Shown: piece by piece, positions 1 through 6,754 of the stretch | How positions within the stretch are numbered: the first letter of the stretch is position 1 | Layout of the letters: each line of letters starts with the position of its first letter | Assembly (NCBI GenBank): GCA_028276075.1 | Contig: JAPYXA010000017.1 | Coordinates: forward strand, 1-7,778 | Length of the DNA stretch: 7,778 nt | Direction of reading: 5' to 3' | Source: Minisyncoccota bacterium | Lineage (GTDB): Bacteria; Patescibacteriota; Minisyncoccia; UBA6257; HR35 | The notes under the pieces: generated by a model | What the model was told of the DNA's origin: nothing | The model's database searches: none | The model's input: only the letters and a program-made list of their open reading frames with translations | Position numbers and translations under genes: made by a program

Positions 1-21
1 GGTAAAGCCTTTAGTTTTCAT
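1..21 (-). CDS. 5' end of a probable type IV pilin/pseudopilin gene (partial)
   Basis: On the minus strand an ATG at 21-19 opens a frame reading MKTKGFT before the window ends. A short basic leader followed by Gly-Phe-Thr is the start of the class III (prepilin) signal, normally continued as LIEL, where prepilin peptidase cuts after the Gly and the new N-terminal Phe is methylated. The product would be a pilin or pseudopilin anchored in the inner membrane and assembled into a type IV pilus or related filament. Only seven codons are visible, so the hydrophobic helix that would confirm this lies outside the window. No Shine-Dalgarno site precedes the ATG; there is an A10 tract instead. The gene is divergent from miaA. 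A chance ATG followed by seven codons is the alternative. Confidence 0.5.
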
Positions 22-71
22 TTTTTTTTTAAAAAGTTAATAATTATCTAATTTCCTTTTGAAATATTTTA

Positions 72-100
72 TTATTATTGTAGAACGTTGACATTATAAT
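72..100 (+). promoter_or_regulatory. Candidate sigma-70-type promoter for the rightward operon
   Basis: A perfect TATAAT lies at 95-100. A weak -35-like TTATTA lies at 72-77, giving a 17-bp spacer. Transcription would start near 107, leaving only about 7 nt before the miaA ATG at 114, so the mRNA would be nearly leaderless. The same bases read TATAATTATAAT on the minus strand (104 to 93), so the element is symmetric and could also fire leftward toward the probable pilin gene. A TTGACA at 88-93 sits too close to the TATAAT to be its -35 box. The region from 22 to 113 is otherwise A/T-rich, with no terminator-like hairpin recognised. In such A/T-rich DNA a TATAAT can occur by chance. Confidence 0.35.
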
Positions 101-113
101 TATATCATGATTA

Positions 114-1076
114 ATGACTAAACAGAAAATAATTTTTATAACAGGGCCGACTTCATCAGGCAAATCTGATTTGGCTATTTTTTTAGCAAAAAAATTTAAT
201 GGAGAAATAATAAATGCAGATTCAAGACAAGTTTATAAATTTTTAGATATAGGTAGTGGAAAATTTGATGATCAAAATTTAAAAATAAAATTTAAAAAGA
301 ATTATATTATTATAAACAATATAAAACATTATTTAATTTCTATTGCTTCCCCTAAAAAAAACTATTCATTGTTTAGATGGTTGAAAGATGCAGAAAAATC
401 CTTAAGTGAGATTTTTAAAAATAATAAATTGCCCATATTTTCTGGAGGAACAAATTTATATCTAAAAGCTATAAAGGAAGGTTGGGTTTTGCCTCATGTT
501 GGCCCAAATTATAAGTTAAGAAAAAAATTGGAGAAATTAAAAGAGCAAAATCTTTATCAAGAAATAAAAAAACTAGATCCCGAAAGAGCAAAAAAATTAG
601 ATATAAGAAACAAAAGAAGATTAATTAGAGCTTTGGAAATAATTTATAAACTAGGAAAAGTTCCTCCTTTAAAAAAAGAAAAAAAATATGATATCTTAAT
701 AATAGCTTTAAAAATTGACAAAGAAAAATTGTTTAAAAAAATAAAAAAAAGGCTTATTAAAAGAGTCCCTAAAATCATTAAAGAAATCAAAAAACTAAGA
801 AGGATAGGCCTTTCATTTAACAGGATAATTAATTTTGGTCTTGAATATAAATGGTTTGGTATGTATGTAAAATTAGTATCAACATCTAAAACCCCTAGCA
901 AATATAATGAAGTTAAAATAAATTTAGATTACTATATATCACGATGTTATATGGATATACTAAGATTTGCTAAAAGACAAATAAGAGAAATTAAAAAGAT
1001 TAAAGAAATATTTTGGGTAGAAAACAAAAAAGAAGCAGTCAAAATTGTGGAAAACTTTCTGAAACAAAAGAGTTAA
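114..1076 (+). CDS. miaA: tRNA dimethylallyltransferase (MiaA)
   Basis: MiaA transfers a dimethylallyl group to N6 of A37 in tRNAs that read codons starting with U, the first step toward (ms2)i6A. It acts in the cytoplasm. The 320-aa length is normal for the family. Visible motifs are the P-loop GPTSSGKS at 11-18, DSRQVY at 36-41 (Asp36 is the expected catalytic residue), HYL at 72-74, GGTNLY at 111-116, KRRLIRALE at 167-175, and AKRQ at 286-289. It departs from the usual consensus at DIGSGK (normally DIGTAK), at GLEYKW in place of the usual IGYKE-type motif, and at KRQIRE where KRQ.TW is expected. From memory the GLEY form occurs in CPR-type MiaA; this was not checked. The ATG at 114 puts the P-loop at the usual distance from the N-terminus; no Shine-Dalgarno is present. 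An ATG at 107 is out of frame and stops after four codons. The next gene starts 13 nt downstream, so co-transcription with the glucan genes is likely. Confidence 0.95.
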   Translation: MTKQKIIFITGPTSSGKSDLAIFLAKKFNGEIINADSRQVYKFLDIGSGKFDDQNLKIKFKKNYIIINNIKHYLISIASPKKNYSLFRWLKDAEKSLSEIFKNNKLPIFSGGTNLYLKAIKEGWVLPHVGPNYKLRKKLEKLKEQNLYQEIKKLDPERAKKLDIRNKRRLIRALEIIYKLGKVPPLKKEKKYDILIIALKIDKEKLFKKIKKRLIKRVPKIIKEIKKLRRIGLSFNRIINFGLEYKWFGMYVKLVSTSKTPSKYNEVKINLDYYISRCYMDILRFAKRQIREIKKIKEIFWVENKKEAVKIVENFLKQKS

Positions 1077-1089
1077 AATAAAATTAAAA

Positions 1090-2232
1090 ATGAAAGTTTT
1101 AATGATAGGGTGGGAACTACCACCATTTAATAGTGGTGGTTTAGGTGTGGCATGCTTTTATTTAGCTAAAGAATTAAATAAAAAAATTGACCTGACATTT
1201 ACTCTTCCTATAAAACTTCCGATCAAAGAAACTCCTTTTAAAGTTTTGTTTGCAGAAAATATCTATGAAAAATTAGAAGGTTATTTTAGTCGTTATTATC
1301 CAATCTCTGATGAAACCCTTAATTTAATTTTTACTTATGCTGAAAGAATAATTAAAAATTATAAAGAAAGGCCAGAGATCATTCATGGTCATGATTGGTT
1401 TTCTGCGCCAGCTGTTTATTTTCTTCAAAAATTTTATAAAGTTAATGGTTTTTTACACGTTCACTCTACTGAAGTTGAAAGAACAAGCAATAACCCTCAT
1501 CCTATTATTTATCAAATAGAGAAAGAATACTTTCAAAAAATAAACTACCTTTTACCAGTAAGTGATTTAACCAAAGAAGTTTTAATCAAAGCCTATAATA
1601 TAAATGAAGATAAAATTTTTGTTGTGCCTAATGGATTTGAATGGAGTAAAAACAATTTTAAAATAGTTGATTATTTACAGAATTTGAAAAAAAATGGTTT
1701 CCAAATTATTCTTTTTGTAGGAAGATTGACTTTGCAAAAAGGACCAGATTATTTAATAAGAGCTATTCCTCTTGTAAAAAGTAAACTTCCTAAAACAAAA
1801 TTTGTTTTTGTTGGAGCAGGAGATATGTTTCCTCAGCTTGTTTCTTTGGCTTATCAATTAAAAGTTAGCGAAGATGTCATTTTTACAAGCTTTCTAAGAG
1901 AAGAGAACCTTTTTGGAGTTTATCGAAGTTGTGATTTATTAGTTGTTCCTTCAGTAGCTGATCCTTTCGGACTGGTACCCCTTGAAGGTTTAAATAATGA
2001 TTTACCGATTATAATTTCTAAAACTACTGGAGTTGGTTATTATTTAAATCATATTTTAAAATTTGATTTTTGGGATATAAAAGAGATGGCAAATAAAATA
2101 ATAAGTATATTAAAATATGAAAGAATGAAAAAAACCTATCTTTTAAATTCACAAAAAGAAGCCAGGGAAAAATTTTGTTGGTCTAAGACTGCTGATCAAT
2201 TAATTTCAATTTATAAAAAATGCCTTCAATAG
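1090..2232 (+). CDS. GT-B glycosyltransferase, glycogen/starch synthase-like (GT4/GT5 type)
   Basis: The 380-aa protein has the two Rossmann halves of a GT-B retaining glycosyltransferase. The N-terminal half has E9-LPP-FNS-GGLG19, HGHDW at 99-103 and HVHSTEVERT at 123-132. These match the acceptor-side motifs of bacterial glycogen/starch synthases and relatives. The C-terminal half has PNG at 180-182, VGR...QKG at 210-218, and the donor-site segment DPFGLVPLE at 291-299. The usual E-x7-E pair is here D291-x7-E299; Asp is GAT at 1960-1962. It probably moves a glucosyl unit from a nucleotide sugar onto an alpha-glucan, but acceptor and donor cannot be read from the sequence. Its position before GH57, GT3 and GH133 genes supports a role in glucan synthesis. 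The stop codon overlaps the next start by 13 nt. No Shine-Dalgarno is seen. A GT4 enzyme making another glycan or glycolipid is the alternative. Confidence 0.85.
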   Translation: MKVLMIGWELPPFNSGGLGVACFYLAKELNKKIDLTFTLPIKLPIKETPFKVLFAENIYEKLEGYFSRYYPISDETLNLIFTYAERIIKNYKERPEIIHGHDWFSAPAVYFLQKFYKVNGFLHVHSTEVERTSNNPHPIIYQIEKEYFQKINYLLPVSDLTKEVLIKAYNINEDKIFVVPNGFEWSKNNFKIVDYLQNLKKNGFQIILFVGRLTLQKGPDYLIRAIPLVKSKLPKTKFVFVGAGDMFPQLVSLAYQLKVSEDVIFTSFLREENLFGVYRSCDLLVVPSVADPFGLVPLEGLNNDLPIIISKTTGVGYYLNHILKFDFWDIKEMANKIISILKYERMKKTYLLNSQKEAREKFCWSKTADQLISIYKKCLQ

Positions 2233-3410
2233 TTTTTTACTTTAAAATTCATCAACCCGAAAGATTAAAACATTATACAGTTTTTGACATAGGTCAAGAC
2301 CCAAACTATTTTGATGATGAAAGAAATAAGTTTTATTTAGACAGAATAGTTTCTAAATGCTATATTCCAACTTTAAATTTACTTAAAGAATTAATTAAAG
2401 AAACCAATGGAAGATTTAAAGTTAACTTTGGAGCAACTGGTATTTTATTTGATCAACTCAAAAAATGGCATCCTGAAGTTATCAGCCTTTTTAAACAACT
2501 AAGCCAAACAAATTCTGTAGAATTTATAGGAGAAACATATTATCACTCTCTTTCCTGTCTTATGTCTGAAAGAGATTTTAAAGAACAGATCATTTTGCAT
2601 AAAAATCTTATTAAAAAATTATTCAACCAAGAACCTCAAGTTTTTTCTAATACCGAATTAATTTACTTCGATCAAATAGCAGATTATATAAAAGATTTAG
2701 GATTTAAAGCCATATTAACCGAAGGAGTTGATAGAATACTTGAATGGCGCTCTCCAAATTTTATATACAATGATCCAAAAGAAAAAATAAAAATTCTTTT
2801 AAGAAATTACAAACTTTCAGATGATATGAGCTTTAGATTTTCAGCAAAATGGTGGTCAGAATGGCCACTTACAGCAGATAAATTTGCAAGTTGGCTAGAA
2901 GCTTATAACGGAAATGGTGAAGTTATAAATTTATTCATGGATTTTGAAACATTTGGAGAACACCAATGGCCAGAAACTGGTATTTTTGATTTTTTAAAAA
3001 ACTTACCATTTGAAGTTTTAAAAAGAAAAGATTTAGAATTTTCTTTAGCATCTGAAGTTATTTGCAAATATCCTTCAAGAGGAATATTTTCTTCCTTTTC
3101 TCCTGTTACCTGGGCAGATACTGAAAGAGATTTAACTGCATGGCTTGGAAATGAAATGCAAAAAGAATGTTTAGAGCTTTTATTCTCTATTGAAAAACAG
3201 ATTCCTTTTTACTTAAAAGAAACATGGAGAAAGCTTCAGACAGCTGACCATTTTTATTATATGTGCACTAAATGGTTTGCTGACGGAGATGTTCATAAAT
3301 ATTTTAATCCATATGATAACCCTTATGAAGCTTATTTAAATTTTAGAAACATAATAGAAGATTTAAAATTAAGAATAAAACCAAATGTCAAAATATATAT
3401 TCGAAATTAG
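2220..3410 (+). CDS. GH57 family alpha-glucan-active enzyme (alpha-amylase / 4-alpha-glucanotransferase type)
   Basis: This 396-aa cytoplasmic protein (no signal peptide) shows the conserved regions of glycoside hydrolase family 57: HQP at 11-13, FIGETYYHS at 102-110, SNTEL at 143-147 with the expected nucleophile Glu146, MDFETFGEH at 240-248 with the expected acid/base Asp241, and WADTERDLTAWLGN at 298-311. Both catalytic residues are present. GH57 includes alpha-amylases, 4-alpha-glucanotransferases and branching enzymes, all acting on alpha-1,4-glucan with retention. The length and the NTEL and ETFGEH motifs resemble the short amylase-like members better than the longer branching enzymes, but the true activity cannot be fixed from motifs. 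The start is supported by the family's usual short lead-in to HQP. It overlaps the previous gene by 13 nt and the next by 26 nt, pointing to translational coupling. No Shine-Dalgarno precedes the start. Confidence 0.9.
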   Translation: MPSIVFYFKIHQPERLKHYTVFDIGQDPNYFDDERNKFYLDRIVSKCYIPTLNLLKELIKETNGRFKVNFGATGILFDQLKKWHPEVISLFKQLSQTNSVEFIGETYYHSLSCLMSERDFKEQIILHKNLIKKLFNQEPQVFSNTELIYFDQIADYIKDLGFKAILTEGVDRILEWRSPNFIYNDPKEKIKILLRNYKLSDDMSFRFSAKWWSEWPLTADKFASWLEAYNGNGEVINLFMDFETFGEHQWPETGIFDFLKNLPFEVLKRKDLEFSLASEVICKYPSRGIFSSFSPVTWADTERDLTAWLGNEMQKECLELLFSIEKQIPFYLKETWRKLQTADHFYYMCTKWFADGDVHKYFNPYDNPYEAYLNFRNIIEDLKLRIKPNVKIYIRN

Positions 3411-5139
3411 TTGGGAAATAGCCAATAAAGTAGGAGGCATTTATACTGTTTTAGCCTCAAAGGCTAAGTTTTTAAAAGATATTTACGGGAGAAATTATTT
3501 TGTAATCGGACCTTTTATTGAAGGGAAAAGTGAAATTGATTTTAAAATTCTTCCTTTACCGGATGAGTTTAAAAATGTTTATGAAAGGTTAAAAGATAAA
3601 CAAATTAATTTATATTACGGAGAATGGTTGGTTGAAGGATATCCCAATGGTTTTTTGCTAGATTTCAAAAAAAGTTTACAAGAGATTAATTCTCTTAAAT
3701 ATGATCTTTGGCATAACTTTGGAATAGACAGTTTAAGAACTGGGATAGACTATGATGAGCCTGTAGCTTGGTCAAAATCAGTTGCTGAATTTATCAAATT
3801 AATTTCTCAAGATCCAAAATTTGAAAATTCTATTTTTCATTTTCATGAATGGTTATCGGGAGTAGCTTTGCTTTTGAACAATTCAATAAAACAAAAAAAG
3901 GTTTTTACAACTCATGCAACTGTTTTAGGTAGAGCGATTGCTGGAGCAGGTATAGATTTTTGGCCAGAAATATCAAATCTTGATCCACTGAAAACAGCTT
4001 ATCAGTTTAATGTGGAAGCTAAACATTTAATCGAAAAAAACTCAGCTAAATTTTGTGATGTTTTAACTACTGTGAGCAATATAACTTCTTTAGAGGTTGA
4101 ATGTTTTTTGTCAAGAAAGGTTGATAAGATTTTACCTAATGGTATTGATCTTGGTAAATTCCCAACTTTTGAGGAAATTTCCATGTCTCACCAAAAAAAT
4201 AAAGAGGCTATTTTAAAATTTATTTTATATATGTTCTCTCCCTATTCTGAGAAATCTTGTCCCACTAGAAACTCTTTAATATTTTTTATTAGCGGAAGAA
4301 AAGAAATCAAAAATAAAGGATTTGATATAGCTATTAAATCTTTAGGTTATTTAAATCAAATTCTTAAAACAAAAAGTATTGAAACAAACATTTATACTTT
4401 TATTTTTGTACCAGATCAAATCATAGATGTAAACCATGATCTTCTTGAAAACTTAACAACTTACAAGGGATTAGAGGACTATCTTTTTGAACTTCAAGAC
4501 GAAATTCAATCTAGGCTTCTTCACACTTTAATTCATAAGAAGGAAATTGATGCTAATAAACTTATAGATAAAAATGAACTATTAGAAATTCAAAAAATCT
4601 TAAATAAGATTAGAAAAGAAACTGCCCCTCCAGTTTCTACCCATATTTTATCTAAAGATAACGAATTTTTAAATTTATTAGAAAAAGCTGGGCTTAAAAA
4701 TCAGGCGGATGATAAAGTTAAAGTTATTCTTTATCCAATTTATCTATCTTCAACCGATGGTTTTTTAAATTTAAATTATCATGAGGCAGTTAATGGTTCT
4801 CATTTAGGAATATTCCCTTCCTTTTATGAACCATGGGGATATACACCGCTTGAAACACTAGCAGCAGGAGTGATGGCAATTACAACTGATTTAACTGGTT
4901 TTTCAAGCTATATTCAAGAAAACAGACTTCTTTCCAAAGAAAATCCGGGTTTGTTTATAATCAAAAGAAAAAATAAAAGTGAAAAAGAAATTATTAATGA
5001 TTTAGTAAATAAACTCTTTAAAATAGTCACGATGTCAAGATCAGAAAGAATACAAAACAAATATGAAGCGAGAAGATTAGCAAGCTGTTTTGATTGGAAA
5101 GATTTAATTAAAAAATATTTAGAGGTTTATGAAGATTGA
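3385..5139 (+). CDS. Glycogen synthase, GT3 (eukaryotic-type) family
   Basis: The 584-aa protein matches the fungal/animal glycogen synthase family rather than bacterial GlgA. Motifs in order are E7-ISWE-IANKVGGIYT21, HFHEW at 152-156, TTHATVLGR at 175-183, CDVLTTVS at 224-231, LPNGIDL at 250-256, ISGR...KNKG at 302-312, APPVSTH before the final Rossmann half, and EPWGYTPLE at 482-490 with an intact E482-x7-E490 pair. The family transfers glucose, usually from UDP-glucose, to the non-reducing end of glycogen. It lacks the long N- and C-terminal phosphorylation tails of the eukaryotic enzymes. The C-terminal helix around 550-565 (Arg552, 555, 563, 564) only partly keeps the arginine cluster that binds glucose-6-phosphate in yeast, so that control may be absent; this is inferred from memory of the yeast sequence. 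The start codon lies inside the end of the GH57 gene, and the stop overlaps the next start by 11 nt. Confidence 0.93.
   Translation: MSKYIFEISWEIANKVGGIYTVLASKAKFLKDIYGRNYFVIGPFIEGKSEIDFKILPLPDEFKNVYERLKDKQINLYYGEWLVEGYPNGFLLDFKKSLQEINSLKYDLWHNFGIDSLRTGIDYDEPVAWSKSVAEFIKLISQDPKFENSIFHFHEWLSGVALLLNNSIKQKKVFTTHATVLGRAIAGAGIDFWPEISNLDPLKTAYQFNVEAKHLIEKNSAKFCDVLTTVSNITSLEVECFLSRKVDKILPNGIDLGKFPTFEEISMSHQKNKEAILKFILYMFSPYSEKSCPTRNSLIFFISGRKEIKNKGFDIAIKSLGYLNQILKTKSIETNIYTFIFVPDQIIDVNHDLLENLTTYKGLEDYLFELQDEIQSRLLHTLIHKKEIDANKLIDKNELLEIQKILNKIRKETAPPVSTHILSKDNEFLNLLEKAGLKNQADDKVKVILYPIYLSSTDGFLNLNYHEAVNGSHLGIFPSFYEPWGYTPLETLAAGVMAITTDLTGFSSYIQENRLLSKENPGLFIIKRKNKSEKEIINDLVNKLFKIVTMSRSERIQNKYEARRLASCFDWKDLIKKYLEVYED
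5121..5125 (+). promoter_or_regulatory. Possible weak ribosome binding site for the GH133 gene
   Basis: AGAGG lies 3 nt before the ATG at 5129, inside the last codons of the glycogen synthase gene. It is the only Shine-Dalgarno-like purine run seen directly before any of the rightward starts. The spacing is shorter than usual, so it may act weakly or be a coincidence, with the start reached mainly by ribosomes terminating at 5139. Confidence 0.3.
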
Positions 5140-6754
5140 ATATAAAGAATTAAGAACTCAGCTTTTATCAAATTCTGATATCGTTTTTCTTAAAAGAGAA
5201 AATCTTTGGTTTTTTTTATCTAGCAAGAGAAAAAGCAGATATTTTGGAGGATTCTTCAAAAAAAATAAAAAAGTTTATAGATTTTTAGACGATTTATCTT
5301 TCCCTCAAGAAATAAAAAAAATTCAAATTTTAGACGAATCTAAAATTATTCTAGATTTGGGAAATAACAAGTGCCAAATAAACATAGATAATAATTTCTT
5401 AAATATTATATTTTTAAAAAAGGAAAAACTGGAAATAACTTTCGACGTAAAAGAAATCTTTGACAATGATCCTTTTAAAAGAAAAATTTATATTAGAAAG
5501 TTAAATCCATCAACTTTTTTAATTAAAGAATATCTTGGCAATCAAAATATTTTAAATATTATAGTAAAAATTGATGGCCAAGTTAAAGAATTTAATTTCT
5601 GGCAAGAAAAATTTTACGATTTTGACAAAAGCAGAAATTCTCCGCCATATAATTGGTGGGTATATAAAGGATTAGAGATTTACGCAAAAAAAATCAAAAT
5701 TAAAATTCTTAATGAGAAAGATAATCAAATTGAAAAACAAGGATTAAAAGAAAAAACAGAAATTTATCTAACTTCTAATAAACCTCTTGTTAATTTTATT
5801 TTAAAAAGAATTTACAATCTCCAAATAGACAATTATTTACCAGCTGGTTTCCCTTGGTTTTTCGAACATTGGTATAGAGATGAACTTTTATCGCTTAAAT
5901 TAATAAAAAAAATAATACCTAAAAATTTTTTTCAAGATAAAATTAATTTTTATATAAAGAATCTCGATTTTTTATTTTTATTCAACAAAGAAGATAATTT
6001 TACCTTAGCTGCCGATACATTGCCTCTTTTAATTGTTATTCTTGATAAAAATACTTTAATCTCTAATTTTGATATTTTAGAAAAGTATCTAAATATGTGG
6101 AGAAAAAACTTTATTAAAAATAAAAAATTTTATTTTCCGCCTTATTCTAGCTGGATGGATACACTTGAAAGACAAGAACCAATTGAAATCTTATCTCTGT
6201 ATTTTAAGGCATTAACTAAATTTTCAAAAATTGACAAAAATTATGAAAAATTAGCCTCAGAAACCAAAAAAATTTTAAAAAATATAATTAATCTTTCTGA
6301 TCCAAACATTAATTTAATTTTGGTTTATCTTTTCTCAAAAAGTTTATTTACAAATCAAGAATGGGAAATTTTATTTGATAAATTAATTAAAACTCATTAT
6401 CTTAAATGGGGAGGAGTATCCAGTTTAAATATAAACTCAGAAATTTTTCAACAAGAAGACAAAGGAGAAATAAACATAGCCTATCACCAAGGAGATTCTT
6501 GGTATTATTTAAACAACCTTTTTGCCTATTGTCTTTTAAAAATTAATCCTAAAAAATTTAAAAATATTATAAAAAAAATAATTTTAGCTAGTTTAAATGA
6601 TTTATTAAAAGATGGAGCCTTAGGATATTCAAGTGAAATAAGTAGTGCTAAAGAAAGAAGAAGCGAAGGAGCTCTTGTTCAACTTTGGTCAATGTCAAGT
6701 CTGTCTTTTTTATTGTCCTTTTTCCAAAACATTGATATCCTCTTGAAATCTTGA
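5129..6754 (+). CDS. Amylo-alpha-1,6-glucosidase (glycogen debranching enzyme C-terminal domain, GH133-like)
   Basis: The family hydrolyses the single alpha-1,6-linked glucose left at a glycogen branch point after the outer chain has been moved. This 541-aa protein has a poorly conserved, beta-rich, Lys/Ile-rich N-terminal part (about 1-215) and an (alpha/alpha)6-barrel-like C-terminal part. Family motifs are AGFPWFFEHWYRDE at 239-252 (usual form W.RD), AADT at 294-297, SWMDT at 341-345, AYHQGDSW at 451-458, SSEISS at 501-506 and EGALVQLWS at 513-521. Asp344 and Glu503 are candidate catalytic acids by position; I cannot assign them firmly. The 4-alpha-glucanotransferase domain of the eukaryotic bifunctional enzyme is absent. 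It is the last gene of the rightward operon, overlapping the glycogen synthase by 11 nt. Its 3' end overlaps the leftward hydrolase gene by 45 bp. The product looks cytoplasmic. Confidence 0.85.
   Translation: MKIEYKELRTQLLSNSDIVFLKRENLWFFLSSKRKSRYFGGFFKKNKKVYRFLDDLSFPQEIKKIQILDESKIILDLGNNKCQINIDNNFLNIIFLKKEKLEITFDVKEIFDNDPFKRKIYIRKLNPSTFLIKEYLGNQNILNIIVKIDGQVKEFNFWQEKFYDFDKSRNSPPYNWWVYKGLEIYAKKIKIKILNEKDNQIEKQGLKEKTEIYLTSNKPLVNFILKRIYNLQIDNYLPAGFPWFFEHWYRDELLSLKLIKKIIPKNFFQDKINFYIKNLDFLFLFNKEDNFTLAADTLPLLIVILDKNTLISNFDILEKYLNMWRKNFIKNKKFYFPPYSSWMDTLERQEPIEILSLYFKALTKFSKIDKNYEKLASETKKILKNIINLSDPNINLILVYLFSKSLFTNQEWEILFDKLIKTHYLKWGGVSSLNINSEIFQQEDKGEINIAYHQGDSWYYLNNLFAYCLLKINPKKFKNIIKKIILASLNDLLKDGALGYSSEISSAKERRSEGALVQLWSMSSLSFLLSFFQNIDILLKS

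Noticed and set aside
1..30. Possible terminator: G/C-containing segment followed by a T10 run
   Set aside because: No convincing stem precedes the T run, and the same bases are better explained as the A-tract and start of a leftward MKTKGFT frame.
88..93. Perfect TTGACA upstream of miaA
   Set aside because: The nearest TATAAT begins only two bases downstream, and a correctly spaced -10 box would fall over the miaA start codon, so it is unlikely to act as a -35 element for this gene.
644..901. Minus-strand open frame of 85 codons inside miaA
   Set aside because: It lies wholly within the well-supported miaA gene and its composition mirrors the antisense of Lys/Ile-rich codons; no recognisable motif.
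1119..1140. Inverted repeat ACCACCA / TGGTGGT with an 8-nt loop near the start of the first glycosyltransferase gene
   Set aside because: It lies inside the codons for the conserved PP...SGG motif, so the Pro and Gly codons explain it. There is no T run after it and no sign of a regulatory role.
4002..4184. Minus-strand open frame of 60 codons inside the GT3 gene
   Set aside because: Antisense shadow of a conserved region of glycogen synthase with no independent support.
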